Source of the DNA: CAYTSW01 sp964440605
Lineage (GTDB): Bacteria > Planctomycetota > Phycisphaerae > Phycisphaerales > UBA1924
DNA: 27,626 nt
Direction of reading: 5' to 3'
Assembly (NCBI GenBank): GCA_964440605.1
Contig: CAYTSW010000024.1
Location: forward strand, 1-27,626
Position numbers and translations under genes: made by a program. Under the pieces are notes generated by a model. The model was given only the letters and a program-made list of their open reading frames with translations. It was not told the origin of the DNA and searched no databases. Positions 16,269-23,621 of this stretch are shown piece by piece (position 1 is the first letter of the stretch; every line of letters begins with the position of its first letter).

Positions 16269-16296
16269 TTGCGTATCGGTTAAGTCGGCGTAAAGT
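16269..16296 (+). promoter_or_regulatory. Promoter of the prepilin-like gene
   Basis: TTGCGT (16269-16274) and TAAAGT (16291-16296) are separated by 16 bp, the same -35 element and spacing as the divergent regulator promoter. The predicted leader is about 95 nt and contains a CCGTT-TC-AACGG inverted repeat (16309-16320). Confidence 0.5.
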
Positions 16297-16397
16297 GTTT
16301 GGAGTCAACCGTTTCAACGGGCCGATGGCTCAAGGACCGAAAATTCGTGGGTCGGATGGCTCCGGCCCGCTTCATCCCGGCAGAAGGTGCAGTACCC

Positions 16398-17438
16398 ATG
16401 TTCACGTCACTTCCCGCCCGCTCGGGCCGCCGCCAGTCGCGAGGGTTTACCCTCGTCGAACTGCTCGTCGTCGTCGCGATCATCGCGCTGCTGATTGGTG
16501 TCCTCCTGCCCGCCCTCGGGCGTGCACAGGACGCGGCTCGACGCACCGAATCCAAGAGCAACCTCCGGCAAATGGTCGTGTTCATGAGCCTCTACGCCAA
16601 GGACAACGACGAGGAGTTTCCAACCCTGCCCACCCCCGGCGGCAGTGACCTGAGCAACCCCAACATCCCTCGTCGCAACCTGTTCCAGAACCAAGGGCTC
16701 TACTACGGCGGCTTCGCCGGCATCTTCAACCTGTCCCAAGACCAGATTCGCAACGACGTGGCTCCGGGCGCATTCGCGGCGGACGGCGGCAACACGACGT
16801 ACTACCGCTGGAGCCGTTCGCAGGGCCAGTGGGTGCAGCGTCCCTACGACCCGTTGGACGATCCTGAACTGATGTCCAGCTACATGGAGCAGGCCGGTGA
16901 CTTCGCTGTGCTTCAGAGCCCAGCGGACGCTGGCGATGGCGGCGAAGGCAACGTTGCCCTCACGCCCTTTGTGAACCCGACGGACATCCAGAGCAAGCAG
17001 GACGTGATCTGGTTCAACATCTCGTACCTGTACGTCGCGGGGCTGCGCACCACGACGCGCCCGGTCTTCTTCGCCGGCGATGAGACCAACTACATGGACT
17101 GGGGCAACCCGGGCGGCGCCCAGGTCGCCGGCTCCGGCCTTCAGGTCTCCACGTTCCGTACTGACCCCGGCCGCTTCCCCACGCTGCGCGAGCGGAGCCT
17201 CCAGGAACAGGACAACCACGGCGCCGCGGGCGGCAACTACGTGCGGACCGACGGCTCGGCCGACTGGATCGAGAACTCGCGCAACCTCGCCGCTGGCGGC
17301 ACCGAGGAGGAGTTCCAGTCCGCGACGGGCACGAACCCGCACGACGAGATCTTCCTCGACCTCCAGGATGCGCTCGGTCTCGGACGCCTCGCCGAAGGTG
17401 AAGAGAACGACACCACCTTCATCCAGACGATCGACTGA
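16398..17438 (+). CDS. Type II secretion/type IV pilin-like protein with N-methylation motif and H-Xn-DG tail
   Basis: 346 residues. The ATG at 16398 gives a 16-residue basic leader (MFTSLPARSGRRQSRG) before the prepilin peptidase site G|F, followed by FTLVELLVVVAIIALLIGVL, with the conserved glutamate at position 5 of the mature protein. An earlier in-frame ATG (16299) would make an implausible leader. AAGG lies about 10 nt before the start. The rest is a secreted domain with many aromatic and N/D/G residues. Near the C-terminus NHGAAGGNYVRTDG resembles the planctomycete H-X9-DG box, here with ten residues between H and DG. Such proteins are processed at the membrane and assemble as pseudopilins or related surface fibres; their exact job in planctomycetes is unclear. 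The gene stands alone, with its own promoter and terminator. Confidence 0.92.
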   Translation: MFTSLPARSGRRQSRGFTLVELLVVVAIIALLIGVLLPALGRAQDAARRTESKSNLRQMVVFMSLYAKDNDEEFPTLPTPGGSDLSNPNIPRRNLFQNQGLYYGGFAGIFNLSQDQIRNDVAPGAFAADGGNTTYYRWSRSQGQWVQRPYDPLDDPELMSSYMEQAGDFAVLQSPADAGDGGEGNVALTPFVNPTDIQSKQDVIWFNISYLYVAGLRTTTRPVFFAGDETNYMDWGNPGGAQVAGSGLQVSTFRTDPGRFPTLRERSLQEQDNHGAAGGNYVRTDGSADWIENSRNLAAGGTEEEFQSATGTNPHDEIFLDLQDALGLGRLAEGEENDTTFIQTID

Positions 17439-17466
17439 GCCCTCGCGGTCAGACCGGAGATGACGC

Positions 17467-17500
17467 GGCCGCCCCGAAGAATCGGGGCGGCCTACTTTTT
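17467..17500 (+). terminator. Intrinsic terminator after the prepilin-like gene
   Basis: GGCCGCCCCGA (17467-17477) pairs perfectly with TCGGGGCGGCC (17482-17492) around an AGAA tetraloop, followed by TACTTTTT. An 11-bp GC-rich stem plus T-tract is a classical Rho-independent terminator, 28 bp after the stop codon. Confidence 0.93.
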
Positions 17501-17550
17501 GGCCCGAGACATCTCCGGCGTGGCGTGCCGGCGTCTCGTAGTCTCACCGT

Positions 17551-18669
17551 ATGAGCAGGAGTATCCGTCACCTCACCGATGCGCTCGACGCCATCGCTCC
17601 CTTCAACTTGGCCGAGGAGTGGGACAACGTCGGGCTGCTCGTCGGCGACCGGCAAGACATGTTGGGGGATCGCGTTGTTCTGCTGGCGATTGACCTGACC
17701 GCCGAGGTCGCGCGCGAGGCCATCGAGCACCGCGTGGGCGCGGTGATCGCGTACCACCCGCCGATCTTCAAGCCAATGAAGCGGCTGACCCCGACGACCC
17801 CGCGCGAAGCCGGGCTGCTGGCGATCGTGCGCAGCGGAGCGGCGGTGCTGAGTCCCCACACGGCGCTCGACGCGGCGCCGAACGGGCTGGCCGAATGGCT
17901 CGTTCGCAGAGCCGGCCCCGGCGGGGACACCCACGCCATCACCCCCGCCACGCGGGCGGCCGAGCACAAGGTGGTGGTCTTCGTGCCCGAGCGCGACGCT
18001 CAGGCGGTGCGCGAGGCGATGGCCGACGCGGGCGCGGGCGTGATCGGTGACTACACCCACTGTTCGTACCAGCTCGCCGGCAGCGGCACGTTCCTTGGTG
18101 GCGACACCACAAACCCCGCGGTGGGCGAGCGCGGGATCCTGGAGCAGGTTGAGGAGTTGCGCATCGAGATGGTCTGCCAGAAGCGGGCGCTCCCGGGCGT
18201 GCTGGACGCGTTGGTGCGGGCGCATCCGTACGAGGAGCCCGCCTACGACGTCTACGCGCTCGCGCCGACACCGAATCCGCGGGCGGGCGCCGGCCGCGTG
18301 ATGACGCTCAATGCACCGATGCCGATCGAGGGCGTCGCGGACAACCTCAAAGCGGCGCTCGAAGTGGAACATCTCAAGATCGCCCACGCGGGCGACGGAC
18401 AGGTTCGACGGGTCGCGGCATGCCCGGGCGCCGGAGCCGGCCTGCTCCACGACGCTATCGCGGCGGGCGCCGACTGCTTCATCACGGGCGAGATGCGCCA
18501 CCACGAAGCGCTGGCGGCAGTCGACGCGGGGTGCACCGTCATCCTTGCGGGTCACACCAACACCGAACGGCCCTACCTCCCCACGCTCGCGGCACGGCTC
18601 ACAGAAGCGCTCCCGGATGTCACCTTCGCCATCAGCAACGAAGACGCGGCGCCGTTCACGATCAGGTAG
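17551..18669 (+). CDS. Nif3-family dinuclear-metal protein (GTP cyclohydrolase I type 2 homolog)
   Basis: 372 residues, the long Nif3 form. The N-terminal half has EEWDNVGLLVGD (22-33), AIDLT (46-50), YHPPIF (68-73) and SPHTALDAAPNG (101-112). The C-terminal half has CFITGEMRHHEAL (309-321) and GHTNTERPYL (334-343). Likely metal ligands are H69, D107, H335 and E339. Between the halves, residues about 140-236 form the PII-like insertion (VVVFVPERDAQAVREAM, then AHPYEEPAYDVY). The first His of the usual HHP motif is Tyr here, as I recall for the eukaryotic NIF3L1 form. Members form hexameric toroids; their physiological reaction is not settled, and the cyclohydrolase name comes from weak homology. 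The gene starts with ATG 50 bp after the terminator above and is monocistronic. The family call is very sure. Confidence 0.95.
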   Translation: MSRSIRHLTDALDAIAPFNLAEEWDNVGLLVGDRQDMLGDRVVLLAIDLTAEVAREAIEHRVGAVIAYHPPIFKPMKRLTPTTPREAGLLAIVRSGAAVLSPHTALDAAPNGLAEWLVRRAGPGGDTHAITPATRAAEHKVVVFVPERDAQAVREAMADAGAGVIGDYTHCSYQLAGSGTFLGGDTTNPAVGERGILEQVEELRIEMVCQKRALPGVLDALVRAHPYEEPAYDVYALAPTPNPRAGAGRVMTLNAPMPIEGVADNLKAALEVEHLKIAHAGDGQVRRVAACPGAGAGLLHDAIAAGADCFITGEMRHHEALAAVDAGCTVILAGHTNTERPYLPTLAARLTEALPDVTFAISNEDAAPFTIR

Positions 18670-18967
18670 CGGCTCGAGTTGTCGGTGTGGAGCAAGGACG
18701 CAGAGGCGCGGAGGGGGCAGAGTGCGCAGGAGAAAAAGAGAGAAGGCGACACGCAGAGGGTGCCACCGACCCCGGCTCTGCGGGGTCAGTGCTCGGTGTG
18801 CACCGACACGCAAGTCGCTGACCTGCAAAGCCGGGTCAGCAGCGCCAGATGATGAACGACTCCGTATCTCCGACTCTTCGGACCGAGCCATGCCGACCGA
18901 TCACCGGGCTCGCGCCCGGTGTTCTGTGACGTTGTCTGTTCCCTTCGAGCCTGCGTGCCATTGTGCC
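18670..18967. other. Hairpin-rich convergent intergenic region
   Basis: 298 bp between two converging genes with no supported CDS. Hairpins seen: GACCCCG/CGGGGTC (18768-18787, loop 6), TCGGTG/CACCGA (18793-18806, loop 2), GCTGACC/GGTCAGC (18817-18840, loop 10), TCCGA/TCGGA (18869-18882, loop 4) and CACCGGGC/GCCCGGTG (18902-18921, loop 4). GGGTCAG occurs twice (18783-18789, 18833-18839), so alternative pairings exist. The ends (about 18690-18760 and 18941-18967) are purine- or pyrimidine-rich and periodic. Confidence 0.6.
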
Positions 18968-20047
18968 TCACACTCCGACGTAGCGCTCGTACACGCTTCG
19001 TGCGATCGTTTCGTCTTCGGTGTTGCCGACGATGGCGCGGCCGTCGGGGAAGACCGTCAGTGACAGCGGCCCGTCACCGGCTTGGTGATCCACGTTAGCG
19101 CGGACGAGGAAGCGCGTCACCCGGAGGTCGGCCGTGTTGGCGAGGCGGCGTGCCAGCGTTTCGAGGTCGACGGTGACGGCTCGCCCGGGAACGAGTTGGA
19201 TCGCCCGCTCGCCGCAGACCCGCTCGGCGGCCATCGTTGGGACGCTGCGATCGAGAAACGCGAAGACGCGGCGCCCGCACGCGGGGCACTCCGCGTCACG
19301 CTCGCGCACGCCCGGCAGCGTGCGCACGCTCAGGCCGCGCGCGGCGTTCCACCCGTCGAACGCGACAAGGCCGCGGGTCAGCGCGTCCTCGTCACCCACG
19401 AGCAGCTTGATCGTCTCGATGGCCTGCCACGACGCGATCATGCCAACCATCGGCCCGAGCACGCCCGCGGTGTCGCAGGTGGCGACGGAGCCGGGTGTCG
19501 GCACGTCGCGCAGCATGCAGCGCAGGCAGCCGGTGACGAGAGACCGCCGCGCACCGAGCGGCACGATGACGGCCCCGGTCGCCGACGTCCCGACGACGCC
19601 GGCGTGGACCAGCGGCAGGCCGAGCTTCACGGCGGCGTCGTTGAGCAGGAAGCGTGTCTCGAAGTTGTCCACCGCGTCGACGATGATGTCCATCTCTCCA
19701 CATAGCCGCTCGATGTTCCCGGGCGTTGCGCGCTGGGCGTGCGCATCGATCGTGATCTGGTTGTTGACGGCTTCGAGCCGGGCACAGGCGGCGTGGGCCT
19801 TTGGCGTGCGCTCGTGCGCGTCGGCCAGAGTGAAGAGCGTCTGGCGGTGCAGGTTGGTCTCTGAGACGAGGTCCTGGTCGACGAGGCGCAGCATGCCGAC
19901 GCCGGCACGCGCGAGCCAGTCGGCAGCGACGCACCCCAGCGCGCCGCAGCCGACGATCAGAACGCACGCGTCGCGCAGGCGCTCCTGCCCCTCATCGGTG
20001 ATCTGCGGGAGCAGGCGTTGGCGGTGATAGCGATCGCGTTGGGCCAT
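18968..20047 (-). CDS. ThiF/MoeB/HesA-family E1-like adenylyltransferase
   Basis: 359 residues. These cytosolic enzymes adenylate the C-terminal glycine of a small sulfur-carrier protein for molybdopterin, thiamine or related pathways. Visible are RYHRQRLLPQI (6-16), the nucleotide-binding loop VGCGALGC (32-39), DQDLVSETNLHRQ (57-69, with the conserved N and R of the ATP site), DIIVDAVDNFETRFLLND (120-137), a zinc site made by CLRC (174-177) and CPAC (254-257), and the candidate acceptor cysteine in TCDTAGVLGPMVG (190-202, C191). The C-terminal ~90 residues form an additional domain ending LTVFPDGRAIVGNTEDE, instead of the rhodanese domain of MOCS3-type proteins. No sulfur-carrier gene is adjacent, so MoeB and ThiF roles cannot be separated. 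The start lacks an evident Shine-Dalgarno sequence. It follows the RibBA gene but is separated by a terminator hairpin. Confidence 0.93.
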   Translation of the reverse strand: MAQRDRYHRQRLLPQITDEGQERLRDACVLIVGCGALGCVAADWLARAGVGMLRLVDQDLVSETNLHRQTLFTLADAHERTPKAHAACARLEAVNNQITIDAHAQRATPGNIERLCGEMDIIVDAVDNFETRFLLNDAAVKLGLPLVHAGVVGTSATGAVIVPLGARRSLVTGCLRCMLRDVPTPGSVATCDTAGVLGPMVGMIASWQAIETIKLLVGDEDALTRGLVAFDGWNAARGLSVRTLPGVRERDAECPACGRRVFAFLDRSVPTMAAERVCGERAIQLVPGRAVTVDLETLARRLANTADLRVTRFLVRANVDHQAGDGPLSLTVFPDGRAIVGNTEDETIARSVYERYVGV

Positions 20048-20073
20048 GGCTGATTGTTGTCCGCATCACACCG

Positions 20074-20112
20074 CAAAACGCGAAACGCCCCGCGTATGTG
20101 CGGGGCGTTTCG
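20074..20112 (-). terminator. Terminator hairpin after ribBA
   Basis: CGAAACGCCCCGC (20081-20093) and GCGGGGCGTTTCG (20100-20112) form a perfect 13-bp stem with a 6-nt loop. On the minus strand it is followed by CGTTTTGCGG. It lies about 95 bp after the ribBA stop and 34 bp before the next start. Confidence 0.75.
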
Positions 20113-20179
20113 TTGCGCTCGTGTCGATCGTGTGTGACCCGATCGTCTGCTTGGCGCCCGAGGGAGCTCGGAGCGGGCT

Positions 20180-20199
20180 TCGTCGGTGTGCGCCGACGA
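20180..20199. other. Hairpin immediately after the ribBA stop
   Basis: TCGTCGG (20180-20186) and CCGACGA (20193-20199) form a 7-bp stem with a TGTGCG loop, 8 bp past the ribBA stop. No T-tract follows. Its core nearly repeats a palindrome at 18793-18806. Confidence 0.5.
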
Positions 20200-20207
20200 G
20201 CGCGTGT

Positions 20208-21467
20208 TCACTCTAACTCTAGCGACACATGCTCAACAATCTCAAGCCCGAATGCATCAAGACCCTTCAGGTCGCGCGGACGGTTGGTGAGCAGGCGCAG
20301 GCGGCGCAGGCCCAGGTCACGGAGGATCTGGCCCCCGATGCCATAGGCGCGCATGTTCGCGGGCATCTGGCCGCCCGCCTGCGCGCGAGCGCGTAGATCG
20401 GGCTCGTCTTCGAAGCGGATGCCCGCGCGCGTGGTGACGAGACGCTGCGTCAACTCGTCGCCCGCGCCCTGCGGTCGCAGGTACACGATGGCGCCGCGGC
20501 CGGCCTGTTGCACGGCTTTCATCGACGCGTCGAGCGTGTCGCGGCCGGATGGCGTGCCGCCGCCTTGGATGCCGAAGATGTCACCCAGCACTTCGCGACG
20601 GTGCATGCGCACCAGCGTTGGTTCGTCGTTGGGCTGTGGGTGGCCTTGAGCGTCGTACGCGCCGACGCCGCCGCAGGTCAGCACGACGTGGGGCAGGGGG
20701 TCGACGGCGCTCTCGTAGGCGTAGAGCGTGAAGTCGCCATGGGGGGTGGTGACCCGCGTACCGGCGGCGGGCTCGAGGCGCGAGACAAGGCGCTCGCGAC
20801 CGAGGCGGTATTGGATGAGCTGCTCGACGGAGCACATCTTCATGTCGTGCTGGGCGCAGAGGTGTTCGAGGTCGTCGCGTCGGGCCATCGTGCCGTCGTC
20901 CTTGACCATCTCGATGAGCAGGGCCGAGGGATGCAGCCCGGCGAGTCGTGCAAGGTCGACCGCGCCTTCGGTCTGGCCGATGCGCACCAGCACGCCGCCC
21001 TCGCGCGAGCGCAGCGGGTTGATGTGTCCGGGCCTGACGAAGTCGTCGGGTCCGGTCGCGGGGTCGATGGCGAGGCGGATGGTCGCGGCGCGGTCCTGGG
21101 CGGAGATGCCGGTGGTCACCCCGTGCTGCGGCGCGGCGTCGATGGAAACGGTGAAGGGCGTGCCGCGGACGGAGGTGTTGACGGGAGTTTGGGGGTGGAG
21201 CCCGAGGCGGTCGCAGTCGGCGGGGGTGAGGCTGAGGCAGAGGTAGCCGCCGGCGAAGCGGTGCATGAAGTTGATTTTCTCGGGCGTGGCATGCTGGGCG
21301 GCGAGGATGAGGTCGCCCTCGTTCTCGCGGTCTTCGTCGTCGACGAGCACGACGAACTTGCCCGCACGGATGTCCTCGAGCACCTCGGGGATGGAGGCGA
21401 AGCACGAGCCCGGCGCGTTTGCGTTGGCGTCCGTTCGTGAGGAAGAACCCGGAGAGTTGCTCGACAT
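20208..21467 (-). CDS. ribBA: RibBA: DHBP synthase fused to a degenerate GTP cyclohydrolase II-like domain
   Basis: 419 residues from the ATG at 21467; an ATG 14 codons upstream is possible but lies almost at the divergent gene. Residues 22-226 are 3,4-dihydroxy-2-butanone-4-phosphate synthase for riboflavin synthesis: VDDEDRENEGDLILAA (42-57), HGVTTGISAQDRA (115-127), RPGHINPL (145-152), TEGAVDLARLAG (167-178), DDGTMAR (190-196). The usual GHTEA histidine is Gln (IGQTEG). Residues about 235-419 align with GTP cyclohydrolase II, including LVRMH, LGDIFGI and YGIGGQILRDLGL. However, the three zinc cysteines of the HSECLTGDVFGSxRCDCG region are missing (RMHRREVLGDIFGIQGGGTP), and the EGRGIGL loop reads PQGAGDEL. 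The second half is therefore probably inactive, and another gene must supply cyclohydrolase II. No FMN riboswitch is visible in the 57-bp upstream gap. Confidence 0.93.
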   Translation of the reverse strand: MSSNSPGSSSRTDANANAPGSCFASIPEVLEDIRAGKFVVLVDDEDRENEGDLILAAQHATPEKINFMHRFAGGYLCLSLTPADCDRLGLHPQTPVNTSVRGTPFTVSIDAAPQHGVTTGISAQDRAATIRLAIDPATGPDDFVRPGHINPLRSREGGVLVRIGQTEGAVDLARLAGLHPSALLIEMVKDDGTMARRDDLEHLCAQHDMKMCSVEQLIQYRLGRERLVSRLEPAAGTRVTTPHGDFTLYAYESAVDPLPHVVLTCGGVGAYDAQGHPQPNDEPTLVRMHRREVLGDIFGIQGGGTPSGRDTLDASMKAVQQAGRGAIVYLRPQGAGDELTQRLVTTRAGIRFEDEPDLRARAQAGGQMPANMRAYGIGGQILRDLGLRRLRLLTNRPRDLKGLDAFGLEIVEHVSLELE

Positions 21468-21524
21468 GACGCCGATCGTACCCTCGGCACGCGTTCGGCT
21501 CACATCCAAAGGCTATCGTCGGAC

Positions 21525-22709
21525 GTGAAACGCCTCAGCGACGAGGAACGGCATTGGTTGCTCGAACTGACAGCGCTGCCCACCGCCGCGGGCGTCGAGT
21601 GGCGCGTCGTCGACTGGATCAAGACTTGGGCCGCCCAGCGCGATGATCTGAGGCTGACGACCGACGACCACGGCAACGTCTACATCACGCGGCACGACGT
21701 GGAGCCCGGCGAGCACGCACCGCCGCCGCTGTACATCACCGCGCACCTCGACCATCCGGCGTTCGTCGTCACCGGCGCCTTCGACGACGGCGCGCGACTC
21801 GAGCTGGAGTTCCGCGGCGGCGTGCTCGACCCATACTTCAGCCGTGCGCCGATCGTCGCCTATTCGCGCGAGGACGAGCCGGTGCGCGCGATGCTCACAT
21901 CGGCCGGGCCCGCCGATCCCTTCCGCGCCTGCACGGCGAAAGTCGCCGCGGCCGACTGTGGGGCTGCAAGCCGGCTCAAGGCGGGCGATGTCGCGCGGTG
22001 GGACCTGCCCGAGCCCGAGATCCTGCGCGACGAGAAGCACGGCGAGATCGTGCGCACGCACGCGTGTGATGACCTGGCGGCGCTCGTCGCGGCGCTGGCA
22101 GCGATGGACCGCCTGCGGCATGCGCCCGAGGCGCGCCACGTGGGGCTGATGCTGACGCGGGCCGAAGAAGTCGGGTTCATCGGGGCGATCGCGGCGTGTC
22201 GGAGCGGAGCGGTCGATCGGCGCGCCCGTCTGGTGCTGCTCGAAAACTCCCGCAGTTTCGACGACTCGCCGATCGGCGGCGGACCGATCGTCCGCGTGGG
22301 CGACCGCATCAGCACGTTCAGCCCGACGCTGACCGCGGCCTTCGCCAAGCTCGCCGAGAACCTCAAGAAGCAGGCCGACGAGCAGGGCCTGACGTTTGCC
22401 TGGCAGCGCAAGCTGATGCCGGGCGGCGCGTGTGAAGCGACGGCGTACCAGGCGTACGGCTACGAGGCCGCGTGCCTCTGCCTGCCGTTGGGCAACTACC
22501 ACAACATGGCCGAGCTCCAACGTGTGCAGGACGGCGAGCCCGAAGCCGTGGAGCACGCGCGGTGCGCGCCGGAGTTCGTGTCGATGGCGGACGTGGCGGG
22601 CCTGGTCGACCTGCTCGTCGCGGCGGGGCGGAATCTGGAGCCGGCCCAGCCGCTGCGGCACCGGATGGAGCGGCTCTTCGCCGAGCGTGGTGGAGTTCTG
22701 ACGCCGTAG
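21525..22709 (+). CDS. M42/M28-like zinc aminopeptidase
   Basis: 394 residues, starting with GTG at 21525. The metal-site pattern of co-catalytic zinc peptidases (M42/M28, clan MH) is present: AHLDHP (73-78, H74 and D76), HACDDLAALVAAL (179-191, bridging aspartate), TRAEEVGFIGA (211-221, catalytic E214 and ligand E215), LLENSRS (238-244) and NYHNMAE (324-330, final His ligand H326). N-terminal LLELTALPTAAGVEWRVVDW is typical of these enzymes, and residues about 95-175 are the inserted lid domain. No signal peptide is present, so it should trim peptides in the cytoplasm. It is divergent from ribBA with 57 bp between starts. M42 is somewhat favoured by the EEVGFIGA motif, but M28 or M20 cannot be excluded. 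Confidence 0.88.
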   Translation: MKRLSDEERHWLLELTALPTAAGVEWRVVDWIKTWAAQRDDLRLTTDDHGNVYITRHDVEPGEHAPPPLYITAHLDHPAFVVTGAFDDGARLELEFRGGVLDPYFSRAPIVAYSREDEPVRAMLTSAGPADPFRACTAKVAAADCGAASRLKAGDVARWDLPEPEILRDEKHGEIVRTHACDDLAALVAALAAMDRLRHAPEARHVGLMLTRAEEVGFIGAIAACRSGAVDRRARLVLLENSRSFDDSPIGGGPIVRVGDRISTFSPTLTAAFAKLAENLKKQADEQGLTFAWQRKLMPGGACEATAYQAYGYEAACLCLPLGNYHNMAELQRVQDGEPEAVEHARCAPEFVSMADVAGLVDLLVAAGRNLEPAQPLRHRMERLFAERGGVLTP

Positions 22710-22717
22710 GGGCAGGT

Positions 22718-22860
22718 ACACAGAGAAACAGAGAGAACAGAGACAACGGAGCGAAGGCAGGGGTCGCAAGCGCCTGCCGCGCCGGTTCTCGAGCGTGCAC
22801 CCTCTGTCTCTTTTCTGTTGTCTCTGTTTCCTCCGATCCTCCGTGTGCTGCCTTTCTCGG
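22718..22860. repeat. Periodic purine/pyrimidine repeat pair between convergent genes
   Basis: The left arm (about 22718-22755) has ACAGAG-like units starting at 22720, 22728, 22737 and 22746, a period of 8-9 nt. The right arm (about 22801-22860) has the complementary CTCTGT/CTCCGT units. AACAGAGACAAC (22736-22747) is exactly inverted at 22817-22828. A GGCAGG/CCTGCC hairpin (22756-22778) lies between the arms. No gene is present in this 153-bp gap. Confidence 0.65.
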
Positions 22861-22862
22861 TG

Positions 22863-23621
22863 TTACACGTTGGAGCGGTCGTGGACGATGCCGTCGCGGA
22901 TGGTGGCAGTGCGTTGGGCGCGGTCGGCGACGCGGGCGTCGTGGGTGACGATGACCAGGGCGAGGCCGGTCTCGTCGCGGTGGGCCATCAGGGCGTCTAG
23001 GATGGTGTTGCCGGTCTGTTCGTCGAGGTTGCCGGTGGGCTCGTCGGCGAGGAGGAGAGCGGGGCGGTTGATGAGGGCCCGGGCGATGGCGACGCGTTGG
23101 CGTTCGCCGCCGGAGAGCTCGGCGGGGCGGTGGCGGAGGCGGTCGGCGAGGCCGAAGCGGTCGAGGAGCGAACGCGCGTGGTCGGTGAGCGCCTGGCGTT
23201 CGCGGGCGTAGGCGAAGCGCGATCGGGCGGCCATCGCTGGGACGAGCGTGTTTTGCAGCACCGTCAGCTCGGGGAGCAGGTGGTAGAACTGGAAGACGAA
23301 GCCGACGTCGCGCGCGCGGTAGCGGTCGAGGGCGTTGCCCGAGAAACGGTCAAGCGGGCGGCCTCGGAAAGCGATGTGGGAGCTGACGTCGCGGTCCGGG
23401 CGGTCGAGCCCGCCGAGCAGGTGGAGCAGCGTGCTCTTGCCCGAGCCGCTTTTGCCGAGGACGGCGACGGACTCGCCCTCGCTGACGGTCAGGTCGGCGC
23501 CGCGCAGCACGGGCACTTCAACGCGGCCCAGGCGGTACGTCTTGTGGACGTTCCGGGCTTCGAGCAGCGCGTGGGTCGACGGCGCGGCGGCGGCTGGCTT
23601 GGCGGTCGCGGGTTCACTCAA
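22863..23621 (-). CDS. lolD: LolD/MacB-type ABC ATP-binding protein
   Basis: 252 residues. Motifs are Walker A GKSGSGKS (56-63), Q-loop FVFQFYHLLPELT (108-120), signature AELSGGERQRVAIARAL (167-183), Walker B LLLADEPTGNLD (189-200) and switch VTHDARV (225-231). The FYHLLPELT segment is the hallmark of the LolD/FtsE/MacB group, which couples ATP hydrolysis to movements of FtsX-type permeases rather than to import. In Gram-negative cells LolD drives release of lipoproteins from the inner membrane. Residues 1-17 are an A/P-rich extension. The gene overlaps the preceding permease gene by 8 bp, so they form one operon and probably one complex. No LolA or LolB gene is in view. Confidence 0.93.
   Translation of the reverse strand: MSEPATAKPAAAAPSTHALLEARNVHKTYRLGRVEVPVLRGADLTVSEGESVAVLGKSGSGKSTLLHLLGGLDRPDRDVSSHIAFRGRPLDRFSGNALDRYRARDVGFVFQFYHLLPELTVLQNTLVPAMAARSRFAYARERQALTDHARSLLDRFGLADRLRHRPAELSGGERQRVAIARALINRPALLLADEPTGNLDEQTGNTILDALMAHRDETGLALVIVTHDARVADRAQRTATIRDGIVHDRSNV

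Noticed and set aside
17449..18891. 480-codon minus-strand frame opposite the Nif3-family gene
   Set aside because: The plus-strand Nif3 protein has complete family motifs and a good context; the opposite frame is a GC shadow and runs through the terminator.
18786..18971. 61-codon minus-strand frame in the convergent gap
   Set aside because: No ribosome site, no recognisable sequence, and it crosses several hairpins; chance frame is more likely.
21468..21524. FMN riboswitch upstream of ribBA
   Set aside because: The gap to the divergent gene is only 57 bp, too short for the FMN aptamer, and none of its conserved segments is seen.
22718..22860. CRISPR array
   Set aside because: The units are only 8-9 nt, degenerate and contiguous, with no spacers and no cas gene.
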